From positions 1,402-30,813 of the forward strand of contig MNCI01021020.1 in assembly GCA_015680685.1 (NCBI GenBank): a stretch of DNA of 29,412 bases, written 5' to 3'. Shown piece after piece: positions 20,540 to 29,412 of this stretch (position 1 is its first letter; the number at the start of each line of letters is the position of its first letter). The notes beneath the pieces were generated by a model. The model saw only the letters and a program-made list of their open reading frames with translations, made no database searches and was not told where the DNA came from. Both the position numbers and the translations under genes were made by a program. Origin of the DNA: Gnetum montanum (lineage: Eukaryota; Streptophyta; Gnetopsida; Gnetales; Gnetaceae).

Positions 20540-21500
20540 GATCAACTTTAAGTCTTTCAAGATGCACATGAAGGTCCTTGTGGGGGCCACTATGTTGGGA
20601 GGAGGATGGCCATTAAAATACTTATGGTAGAATATTATTGGTCCATGATATTCATGGATGCCATCACTTTTTCTGTTCTTGTGATAGATGCCAATGTGAT
20701 GGAGGGATGACCACATGTATGGAAGGGCCTCAATAGTGGACCTAACCACTGGATCCTTTCAATCTTTGGGGGATTGACTTTATCAAATCCATCAACCTTA
20801 TGTCAAATGAAAAGGAATACATCATCATGGATATTAATTACTACACCAAATGGGCTAAAGCTACTACCATCATGAACTATTCATCCTCTACAACAACATG
20901 GTTTGTACAACAAAATGTTATCCATAAGTTTGGTATGCCACAAGCACTAATTTCAAATAATGAAACATACTTTACTAGTGACACTTTTCGAAAGCTCATG
21001 CAACACTTTGGAGTTGAACATCAATTAATAACTTCATACCACCCCCAAGCTAACAATCAAGCTAAGCTCACAAATAGGAAAATTACCAAAATATTAACAG
21101 ATATAGTTAGTAAGTATAGGAAGGACTCAAGCAATAAACTCAATAATGTTCTTTGGGCTTATTGTTCAACATGGAAACTTCCTATTAGCTATTCTCCCAA
21201 TGAGTTAGTGTATAGGAAACTTCTAACTCTTTCCATCCAAGCCAAGGTTCGTACACTTTCAATGACCTATGACCTTGACTTGAACCTAAGTCTAGCCTGA
21301 AGAGAAAGATTGATGAATCACAACACACTTGATGAGAATAAATTAGTGGCCCTATCATTGAATGAAGTGCACAAGGTACATAAGAAACAACACCATGACC
21401 TTAGGACAAGGAAAATAAAATTTCAACCAAAAGATAATGTGCTCTACTAGAACCCCATGCATGTACCTCAATGAACAAAATTTCGAACATTATGAGAGGG
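20540..21500 (+). pseudogene. pol: Integrase domain of pol (outer)
   Basis: DAHEGPCGGHYVGRR marks the zinc-binding part. The core has IDFIKS with the first catalytic Asp. The piece at 20800-21300 is open. The second Asp is Asn (LISNNETYF, codon 20956-20958) and the third, Glu, is Lys (QAKLTN, codon 21064-21066). The two lie 35 residues apart, the usual spacing. KLPISYSPNELVYRKL follows. Two of three catalytic residues are gone, so this copy could not integrate on its own. Confidence 0.92.
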
Positions 21501-22261
21501 CTATTACATTATATATGAAACATTATCATATGGGGCCATGATGATATACCATCCCACAAGCCCAAATAAGAGGTTATTATTCAGCATCCAAAAACTTAAA
21601 CCTTCCTAGGAGACAAGAACAACTGGTAAGAATAATGCCTCAATTGAGGGCCAAGCATGCTCAATTATTTGGATCTCTACCTTCTAACTCAATCATGAGG
21701 GAGATGGCAATTCATGCTAATATCCTACAAGTGGCTCCTCAATTTTTCAACCTTTTTTATTTTACATCATTTTTCATCTGTTTCCTATTTTCTTTTATAT
21801 TTTTTTATTTGGATTTCCTTACATGTCTTTTTCTTCTTTATTGTCATCAAGACTTGGTGTTGAAACACAACTACTAATTAATTATGGTTAATTAAGTTCT
21901 ATTGCTTAAATTGATTACTTGATGATTGGAGTTTATCATTGAATTTTAACATTAATTAATGGGACATTGGTTTTCTCATGATACCAAGCAAGGAGCTCAT
22001 GTCATCCACCCATTCCACTAAAACTCCATGGTGTTTTCTTATTTTGGAATCATGAGGTCCTTTCTTAATAACAAATTTAAAAATAACTTGTGACCTTGGT
22101 ACTCTATAGACTTGGAATGAATCAAGTGCAATTGAAAAAGGGTGTGACTTTAAGGGAATTTGTCATCTTTTGTACCTACCTACTATCTTAAGTTTTATGA
22201 GTACTCTCATCGATTCTTTGTCATTCTTAATGCTAATTAATAACAAGAAGCAATGTCTTTG
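21501..22261 (+). pseudogene. Decayed pol tail, short hydrophobic frame and AT-rich spacer (outer)
   Basis: An open frame at 21635-21877 (80 codons) carries MAIHAN and then a Phe/Leu-rich run. It is related to the frame at 10227-10505 in the inner copy. The nucleotide similarity extends into a T-rich tract, so the hydrophobic part may be incidental. Nothing else is recognisable up to the hairpin at 22262. Confidence 0.4.
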
Positions 22262-22303
22262 CATGGTGTGGTTCCCATAAAAAAAGCATGGGAATTCAAA
22301 GCA
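22262..22303 (+). repeat. Conserved hairpin motif (outer, single copy)
   Basis: CATGGTGTGGTTCCCAT (22262-22278) and ATGGGAATTCAAAGCA (22288-22303) pair through TTCCCAT/ATGGGAA with a nine-base loop. The inner copy has two tandem versions, at 9646-9694 and 9729-9796. Confidence 0.7.
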
Positions 22304-23130
22304 CATCCCTTAGATGAAATAATGGAATACAAGCACTAGTTATGGGGTTGGAAAGACATGTTACCCATGAATGGAGGCATCCTTCTAACTAAGGTCCTCT
22401 TCACTTCCTACTTCTCTTTTCTTCTCTATTTGGATTGGTGGAGATCTTTGGGGGTATTCATGAGCTCTAGAGGGTTGGACGATCTCAATGTGCTAATGCA
22501 AGGTCACTAGAAGAGGATGGTCTTGATTCCAACTACAAATGGACCAATATCAGGTCACCTTAGTCACACACTTCACAGAGGACTTTATGTGACCAAAATA
22601 AGGAATTTCATTCCACCCTCTCTCTCTCATCATCAATTTGATCCATTTTCCATCTCACTATATGTTATCATGAGTGGTCAATGTGTTCATGTTTTAATGC
22701 CATAATTCTTCGATGGTTTCTTGGGTGATTCGAATTTTAACAAGCCATGGTCATTAATCATCCTTGGGGCCTACGGACTCCTTCTTAGTATGAGGGCATG
22801 GGATGGCATTCAAGACATAATCTTGCTATGGGAAGAATCCACTTGCATGCTCTTTGGTCAGGAAGGTTAACTTTCCTATCCCTTAGTAATTTTTACTTTC
22901 AAATCCATTATTTTTTACCTTAGAACATCTAGTTTTTGCACTCCTTGATAATCAATCTCCATTCAAATCTCTTTTTCCCAACAAATTCCAAGCCCTCTTT
23001 AATGATTTTTCCTTAATATAGGCTTTTCTAGCTTCCTCTGGACTCTAAATTCATTGGCTAACTTTTTTCCCATACTTGTTTTAAAAGTAAATTTTTTCTC
23101 TATAGTTGCATCAACACATGGGAAAAATAG
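22304..23130 (+). other. Non-coding spacer with pyrimidine tract (outer)
   Basis: No gene is seen. A pyrimidine tract lies at 22395-22431 and has a counterpart in the inner copy (9515-9556, reverse strand). Sequence just before 23131 resembles the inner copy's U3-like stretch only weakly (GTTGCATCAAC retained). Confidence 0.55.
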
Positions 23131-23138
23131 TATAAATA
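23131..23138 (+). promoter_or_regulatory. Internal TATA box upstream of ORF3 (outer)
   Basis: TATAAATA follows GGAAAAATAG. The inner copy has the same octamer with a similar flank at 8760-8767. It lies 669 bases before the ORF3 start. Conservation in two copies at the same position supports a promoter. Confidence 0.6.
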
Positions 23139-23389
23139 CACATAAACACTTAGCCAAATTTTCACATTTTCCTCATATTAGTAGGGGAATTTTTGCATTT
23201 TTCTAAGTCTAGAGCATCTTCCAAGTGCCATAACTTACCAACTACTTATCTGAATTAACCCATTCTTCAATCCCTAATCTATTGGAGGTGAGATTTACAT
23301 CATGGGGGCCACAAACCTATGTAGCTTTGTCACATATGATTTAGTCCGAAGTCGTATGATGTTGTCTAATTCTACTTTGCTCATAATGA

Positions 23390-23640
23390 CCATAAATAGA
23401 TAAGTTGATTAAGCTAATAAACAATGGAAAACAAGATCTAACTAGCCTATGTGCGATGAGTATCTACTCTTAATCACTCGTATACATCTTGGACTTCGCA
23501 AGGCTACTTCTGGGATTGCCAAGCGTATGTCACTAGGTGTGCCAAATGATACACTATTGGATTACCAAGTATCTACACTTAAATGCTCATGATTAAGGCG
23601 TACGCATCCCAGAAGTTAATATTAAAAATCACCAAACTAC
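23390..23640 (-). repeat. LTR-like fragment in antisense orientation inside the ORF3 leader (outer only)
   Basis: The + strand has TACATCTTGGACTTCGC and units such as GGGATTGCCAAGCG, CACTAGGTGTGCCAA and GGATTACCAAG. These match the reverse complement of the family LTR R/U5 sub-repeats (compare plus 4660-4730 and 17010-17080). The inner leader lacks this stretch and is about 230 bases shorter. The edges are approximate. Confidence 0.6.
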
Positions 23641-23806
23641 ACTAAGTTAAACCTCATCAACAAACTCAAGTAGCTAAATGAATAAAATAATCAATCTGCT
23701 ATGATAACAACCAATCTAAGTATAACTTGCCCAAATGAGAAAAGATATCAAAAGTACTAAAAGTTACACATAAAACACTAATCTTTGGCTATGTTTGTGA
23801 TCACAG

Positions 23807-26528
23807 ATGGCACCAAAAAGGGGGCCATGGGGAGAAGGATCATCCTAACCAGGGAAAAAGTGACCAAGAGGAGAAAGGGGCTAGAAACTACAACAACCCC
23901 AAGAAGGAGAAGTTGAAACACATGCAATGGAACCTTAGAGAAGTCCATCAAATTCCCATAGTGAAAACAAGCTAGTCCAGGTAGGATGAGTTTTCAAGGC
24001 CTAAGCAAAATCTGTAGGTCACATTGACCGAGGCCTGCCTTCAATGAATCCATTCTAAGGGGGTTTAAATTTCAATTCTTTAAGAACTTAACTTTGGTCC
24101 CTTCTTGGACTTAGCACTAGAGGAGGTCAGAACTCAACTGCAAGGATTCCCCATGTGGCCTATTCTCTCTTCCAGTGGGAAATGGTACATGGGGGAAGCT
24201 TATCTCTTTTGAAATAATTAATAGGTAGATACCATAGTAAAAATCAAGGACATCAGTGTCTTCTACTTGGTCAAGGACATTACAAAGGTCCTTAGATTAC
24301 CTGACACCGAGATAACATTGGTAGAGATCCCCACATAAGTAGACCTAGAAGCTAGAAAGGAGTGGATCCAATGGTGCTATGGGATGGACCATAAGGTGTA
24401 CAATGCACTCACCAAGGTAGAGAGAGCCTACTTCAAGATCGTGACCTACCACCTAAACCCAATGATGAGGCCTAGCAAAGTCACTACCTTCTTTACCCAT
24501 GCATGTGCTATTCTAAGTGATAAATTCCCTATCAACCTCCCTTTCTCAACTCATATTTCTTGAGATTGAGAAGCATTTTAAAGAAAACAAGCAAGGGAGG
24601 AAGACACTCTCCTTTCTGTGCCTAATCAGAAAACTTTGTAGAAGGGGAGGCATCATCTATTATGTCAATGACATCCTTCATCATGCTCCTGTCGCTTCCT
24701 GGCAAGAGATTATGAAGGACAAAGTAGCTGCCAAGCTGCTTGAAGAGGAGTTTTCACCACCACCACTTGCCAGAGAGATAACACCAAAGGCTTACATAGC
24801 TATTGAGTGCATGAGGAAACTACATGAATAGCTATTATAGTAGCGATAAGGTGAGGTAAGTGCTTGGGAACCATTAGTCTATTGACTAAGCCATCTTAAC
24901 AAAGTGACCCAAACCATAAATTGGTTGGAGAAGACTACCCCACTATTTTCTACCCAAAGAACATAGGGGCCTGCAAGAACAAATTTGAGTGCTTGAGAGA
25001 TTACAGTGTGCATCCTTGGGTAACAAGAGTTTCCAAAATTTTTTGGGAATGCTACAACCTTCTCCATGCACCTTAAGGAGGGTAAGGAGGCTACTATCCT
25101 AGTAATGTAGCACCATAGACAAGAAATAGTGGTAGAGATGGTGGTTGATAAAGTTGGCTAAGAACTCAACAGTCCTATAGTGGCCATGCCAAATATACCC
25201 ACACTCAAGAATGTGCAAGATTTTATAGGAGTGGGGAGTGGGAGGCTTAGTGTAGCTTAGCATGAGGAATTATTGGATTGACTCATGGAAACCAAGCAAT
25301 TGCTTTTGGAGATCTTTGATCTCCTAAAATAGATCAATGCAAACCAATTAGAGTTGCTAGAACCAAGGGCAAGCTCATCATCAAAAATGTCCAACTTAAG
25401 GTAGCCACTATTGAAAATCATTGGTTGGCTATTGAGGTTCTAGAAATGAGATCCTTGTTAGCTAATCTCATCATTCTTAGCCAAGCTATCATATGGGATG
25501 AAGCTTTCATGTAGCTTTAGAACCAACTCAAAGAGGCTGAGATTGCAAAATAGATGAAGTCTTTGATGCATTCTTATTAGAGGTTCTTGCCTTCAACGCC
25601 AATAAGGACTTGGTGAAAGTCTGTAGGGAGAATTTGGCCTTCACCAAAGACATTCATCACCTACATAATGTTGAGGAGAAAAAAGATCATATGGTCAAAT
25701 TTTTAAGACAACAGTAGGAGTAGCTCGCTAAGGTAAACATGGACCTGAGGAGGTTGGCAGTAGAGAACAAGAATAAGTCAATGGAGGAGGTTTGGGCACT
25801 TGGCCAAAAAATGGCCATTGAGGTAGCCACCTAAAAAATGAGGCCTTGAAATTTGAAAGAGTTAAGAATCATTATAGAAACTAGGTATGGCTCCTCAAGT
25901 AGCTAAATGAAAAGGAGATTCCAATGGTTAAGGCAAAAATGAATGAGGTCCTCAGCAACTCTAACGAAGATACGATCTATGAAAACTAATCTTTGATGGT
26001 CTGAATGCCTATAACAAAGCAAAGATCCACCTAAATGAGTTGTAAAACAAAGAAATGATAAAATATACAGAGCTTGACAGCCTCTGTTATGCAAACTTAG
26101 TGATGCTAACAATTGGTAGGCTAAGGTTAGAATAAGAGAAGCAAGTGGCTAGCTCATACCTCCTCTATGAGGCTAAGTTCAAGCATTACAAGGATACTAA
26201 GAAAAAGCTAGAAACAACCAATGTTGAGCTTGAAGTTCTTAGGATTTAATTCACATATCAATGATCAGTTGTTGAGAACCTAGCCAAGAGAATGAATAAC
26301 TACCATGAACTTCAAAACCTTGTAAAGACTTTCAATGTTGAATGTAAACAATTGGTAGTGTGGTTTGTTAATGTGAAGGAGCTATTTCCCACAATGCTCT
26401 ATTCGTGGGATGTCCTCATGCAAGCACATATTGGTGAAGCTACATGGATTGTGTACAGTCCATGGAGTTAGGAGAAGATGAAGACATTACTAGATGCTTT
26501 CTATCTTCGACTAGAAGTAGAGTTATAA
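23807..26528 (+). pseudogene. ORF3 of outer element: third ORF downstream of integrase, coiled-coil protein
   Basis: It starts MAPKRGPWGEG and is about 2.7 kb, close to the inner copy's 2.8 kb. The region around 24300-24830 aligns with the inner ORF (ARKEWIQWCYG, AYFKIVTYHLNP, LCLIRKLCRRGGIIYY), with a frameshift near 24540. It matches the same suspected PF20167-like pattern. From about 25600 the translation is Lys/Glu/Leu-rich (DLVKVCRENLAFTKDIHHLH, KFKHYKDTKKKLETTNVELE), consistent with coiled coil. The C-terminus keeps SVVENLAKRMNNY and WFVNVKELFP. Conservation of this end between two old copies argues that it encoded protein when the family was active. Role unknown. Confidence 0.8.
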
Positions 26529-26828
26529 CAAAATAGCCTTAATGACAAACATCATGTGCGTTAGAGCCTAGTGAATGTTCTTTAGCATCCCAAGAGCCTC
26601 CACCTCCTCACACTATTTGATCTCTTTATCTTAAGTAATAAGATGATCCTACATGTTCATTTTTGTAATGATGTCCAATTTTTTTGTCCAAGACACCCAT
26701 TTTTATAATTTTGTAATTCCGTACAACTCAGCACTTAGAGTCAGTCAATCAGTAATCCCATACCTTTCCAATTTTTTAAGAAGCTTGGCCCTACTTTTGT
26801 TCACTTAAGGATTAGTTCTCACTTATTC

Positions 26829-26837
26829 GTGGGGATA
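26829..26837 (+). promoter_or_regulatory. Polypurine tract of outer element
   Basis: GTGGGGATA lies directly before the 3' LTR, as GTGGAGATA does in the inner copy. Confidence 0.7.
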
Positions 26838-27691
26838 TGATAAATCATTTGATAGGCTATGTTAACATAGCCTCGTCGATGCATGATTTGATGCATCAAT
26901 ATAGATGCACTGATGCAGTGTCTAATCTTACCTATATAAATGCATGCACCCACCTCATTTATGGCACATTCTATCATTAGTGTAGCCAAGTTCTTGTAGT
27001 TTTCTTCTACCATAGTTAGAATATTTACTGAGTGCCCATAGTAAGAGTTTAAGGATTGTATGTATCCTTATATGAGCATCAATGTACTTGAATACTTTGA
27101 TGTGTTGGCAATAAAGAAGAGATTCTTGGGATTTCTTGTAGCACTTAAGAATAGATTAATGTTTCCTTTCATGCACTTTATTACTTATGCATTTTACTTT
27201 CATGTCCTAAGTTAATTAATACATTTATTAATAACACAGAAGTACAAATTTATTAAACATTCCATTAACACTTGGTAATCCTAGTGGTGTTATCGCTTGG
27301 TTTGCCTAGTAGCCTAACACTTGGTAACCTAGTAGCATTTATAACAAGTTCAAGATGTGCACTGTAGATAGGCCTAGATGCTTATGTTAAGATAGTTAGA
27401 TTAAGGAATTATATGGTTAATTAGTCAATTTATAATTAATTATCTTTGTATCACACTTAGATTAAATCAAATAAAATATAAAATACAAATAAATATCATG
27501 TGCCTTGACTTACACTTAACCATACACTTGAACTTACACAAGTGAAGCCAAGAAGATAATAATCATGTTCCTAAGTCACTATCTTTATCCATTAGTGCAT
27601 TTAGGGGCTAAGTCTATGGAATTCTACCATATTGCTAATGTAATGCTTATGATTCGTATGGTTGGGCATAGGAACTACTTGTTGCTCATCA
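26838..27691 (+). repeat. 3' LTR of outer element
   Basis: This 854-bp LTR runs from TGATAAATC to GCTCATCA. It aligns throughout with 1140-2007. It has a TATA box at 26933-26940 and a possible AATAAA at 27110-27115. No primer site follows; the next bases are the duplication AAGGA and flanking DNA, as expected of a 3' LTR. Confidence 0.93.
26933..26940 (+). promoter_or_regulatory. TATA box of outer 3' LTR
   Basis: TATATAAA in the same context as 1253-1260 (followed by ATGCATGCACCCAC). Confidence 0.7.
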
Positions 27692-27696
27692 AAGGA
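27692..27696. repeat. Target-site duplication, right of outer element
   Basis: AAGGA pairs with AAGGG at 1135-1139. Confidence 0.75.
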
Positions 27697-27730
27697 TTAC
27701 ATCAAATGAAAGTGATCCTACTCTAGGAAT

Positions 27731-27742
27731 TAGTATTAGAGC
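27731..27742 (+). promoter_or_regulatory. Primer binding site of the oldest element, tRNA-iMet type
   Basis: TAGTATTAGAGC matches 10 of 12 bases of TGGTATCAGAGC, the usual plant initiator-Met primer site, with two transitions. It stands 75 bases ahead of a gag start, in the right order and strand. Confidence 0.6.
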
Positions 27743-27816
27743 ATTAGGTTCATTGTTGTTTGGTATTTGGTTGTGGATTTTTATGTCTATTTCAAATAAT
27801 TCCTAAGAAGAAAAAT

Positions 27817-28975
27817 ATGCAAGCCTTAAATACAGATATGGAGAGCATGACAGCTACCTTTCAACTGATGGTTAAACAATTAGATTAGATTAGTGCCAAG
27901 GTAGATAGAAATGTAGGTCCTAGCCATACTCAAATTCATGATGATGATGAGCATTCTTGCTCAACTAATGATGAAGAAGTTTCTTAGCTTGGTGGAGGAG
28001 TAGTAGATGAAGAGGAGGAACATTCCAACTATGGGAGTGCGAAAACCCATCAACATAAGATTCCAAGGGAAGAGAATTCAAATCCTCATGTCAAAACTCC
28101 AAAAACTTCATCACAGACATCTACTTCTTCTGATGGCAAGCTTGATGTTGAAGATGAAGTAAGGCTTACTAGAGCATTCAAAAATGCTTCAAGACTTCCC
28201 TATGTAGAATTGAATATTTTTAATGGTGTAGATGGCACCAATGCTTTTACAAGTTGGCTAAAGGTACTTGACAAGAATTTCAAGTTAAAAGAGGTACCAA
28301 ATCACTTGAGAGTATAAATTATTAAATTTAGAGTAGAAGGTATGGTTTCGTCTTGATGGAAAAAAGAGTTCCACATTTATGGGAGGTAAAATGGTCAACC
28401 TATCAAGGATTGATATTTGATGAAATATAGGTTGAGATGAAAATCTAAAAAATCTTCATAGAGATAAGAGATAATCGTCAAGCTCAAATTTCTTAGACAA
28501 GGAGACAAAGATGTCAAGGAATTTTACATTGAATTTTGTAAACTATTCCATCAAGCTAAGGTAAACAAGGAGGAATATGAATAGGGTTTAATCTTTTTTG
28601 GAGATCTCAAGATGACATATTAGCAAGAGTTTTTATTCTATGAACCTCAAACCATTGATGAGACTTATGTTTTGATACTCAAGACAAAAATGAAACTTAG
28701 TGGATTTGGAAATAGGAGTAAAGAAACTTTAAATAAGAGGACAAATGATCCAAATCAAAAAAGAGATGTAAGTTAAAATACAAAGACAAAGATGGTAGTC
28801 ATGAAAAGAAGCAAGAGAAGGGCGATGAGAAGGACAAGGCCAAGAAGTCCCAAGGCAAAGGAGGCAAGGGTCAAGGCAACAACTCATCCAAGATTCAGTG
28901 TTTGAAATGTGAAGAGTAGTGACACAAGCAATGGAAATGTCCACTTCACATGGCAACAAAGGATAAGGATGTATA
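27817..28975 (+). pseudogene. gag: Chromovirus-like gag of the oldest element
   Basis: This gag belongs to a different Ty3/gypsy family from the nested pair. An in-frame start at 27817 (MQALNTDMESM) leads through an acidic linker to the core: ELNIFNGVDGTNAFTSWLK, then FRVEGMVSS before a lost Trp, and LRQGDKDVKEFYIEFCKLFH. A Lys-rich region precedes a Cys-x2-Cys-x4-His-x4-Cys zinc knuckle at 28899-28940 (CLKCEE, two stop codons, then HKQWKC). Stops and at least one frameshift are present. The style of the core is that of chromovirus gags; the exact clade is not determined. Confidence 0.8.
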
Positions 28976-28997
28976 AACCATGGAAGTGGAGAAGACA

Positions 28998-28998
28998 N
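28998..28998. other. Ambiguous base at a strand switch
   Basis: The only N in the window. Left of it the coding strand is + (gag with knuckle); right of it coding similarity is on the - strand (protease). Confidence 0.9.
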
Positions 28999-29412
28999 TC
29001 AACATATTTTTTGCTTTACCAAATTGAACACCATTATCAAAATTCCAAGGCCTTTCAAGAATTAAATTAGCAAAATTAATTGGTAATACACCAAATTTCA
29101 CAACATCATGATAACTCACAATTTTAAATTTTAAAACACATTGCTCTCTCATCCCTTAAGAGAAGTCTCTTGATAGCTAATGCATAGTGTAGGATCTAGG
29201 ATGAGGATTTGTCACTAAACCCGATCTAGCAACTACCTTAGAGGAAATAACATTTTCTTGGGCTTCCTAATCAATCAAAATATGAATCCGTTCCCTACTA
29301 AGAAAACATGTATCCACAATTTGAAACAACAATTTTCTTGATGGATGATCTCCTTTATTTACATTTCCATAATTACACAATAATTTAATTTAGAAACCTC
29401 TTCAATTTTAGG
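28999..29412 (-). pseudogene. pol: Partial retroviral-type aspartic protease, chromovirus style, minus strand
   Basis: Reading right to left, the translation gives FQIVDTCFLSRERIHILID, a stop, then EAQENVISSKVVARSGL, NPHPRSYTM, VLKFKIVSYHDVVKFGVLPI and LERPWNFDNG. This follows the order of gypsy proteases of the chromovirus group: D.GS..NVVS..LV..L, PHP..Y, then DV.PM and LGRPW.FD. It has two internal stops. Its orientation is opposite to the adjacent gag. It continues beyond the window edge. Confidence 0.75.

Larger units (their letters stand above)
1140..27691 (+). mobile_element. Outer Athila-like Ty3/gypsy LTR retrotransposon, split by an inner copy
   Basis: This is a complete but decayed element on the + strand. 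In order it has a 5' LTR, tRNA-Asp primer site, gag, protease, reverse transcriptase, RNase H, integrase, a non-coding spacer, ORF3, a purine-rich tract and a 3' LTR. The two LTRs pair with each other better than with those of the inner copy. The element is interrupted at 4291-17577 by an inverted copy of its own family. Without that insert and one duplication it would be 13,270 bp. The Athila assignment rests on the tRNA-Asp primer site, the gag knuckle spacing and tail, and the protease and RT sequence style. A Tat-lineage assignment is the main alternative. Confidence 0.92.

Noticed and set aside
22517-22705. Plus-strand frame of 62 codons in the outer spacer
   Set aside because: There is no matching frame in the inner copy and no recognisable motif.

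Overview
The window looks like intergenic DNA from a seed plant with a large, repeat-rich and heavily methylated genome. It is AT-rich and mostly poor in CpG, and essentially all of it is decayed LTR retrotransposon. I see no host gene, tRNA, rRNA or CRISPR array. A gymnosperm is plausible but the sequence does not prove it.

The layout is a three-layer nest. Layer 1 (oldest) is the flanking DNA at 1-1139 and 27692-29412. On the right it holds a tRNA-iMet-type primer binding site (27731-27742) and a chromovirus-like Ty3/gypsy gag (27817-28975, + strand). At an ambiguous base (28998) the sequence switches to a minus-strand protease fragment of the same general kind. Layer 2 is an outer Athila-like Ty3/gypsy element on the + strand, 1140-27691, flanked by AAGGG/AAGGA. 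Layer 3 (youngest) is an inner element of the same family on the - strand, 4296-17572, flanked by TTGAT/CTGAT and sitting inside the gag C-terminal region of the outer copy. Removing the inner element plus one duplication rejoins the outer gag exactly where the inner copy's own gag runs on without a break. The excised outer element would be 13,270 bp and the inner one is 13,277 bp.

Both copies share one gene order: LTR with TGATGAGC/GCTCATCA ends, tRNA-Asp primer site, gag (core, zinc knuckle, Pro/Gln/Tyr-rich tail), protease, reverse transcriptase, RNase H, integrase, a non-coding stretch with a conserved hairpin and pyrimidine tract, a TATA box with LTR-U3-like sequence, a third ORF of about 2.7 kb (ORF3), a purine-rich tract and the 3' LTR. 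All genes are broken by stops and shifts. ORF3 of the inner copy keeps one frame over its first 1.6 kb despite stops.

The most interesting part is the ORF3 module. It is a third reading frame downstream of integrase with a predicted coiled coil, its own TATA box and a U3-like segment (40 of 53 bases match the LTR by hand alignment). Both copies carry it at the same place. It looks like a separately expressed accessory gene of this retrotransposon family.
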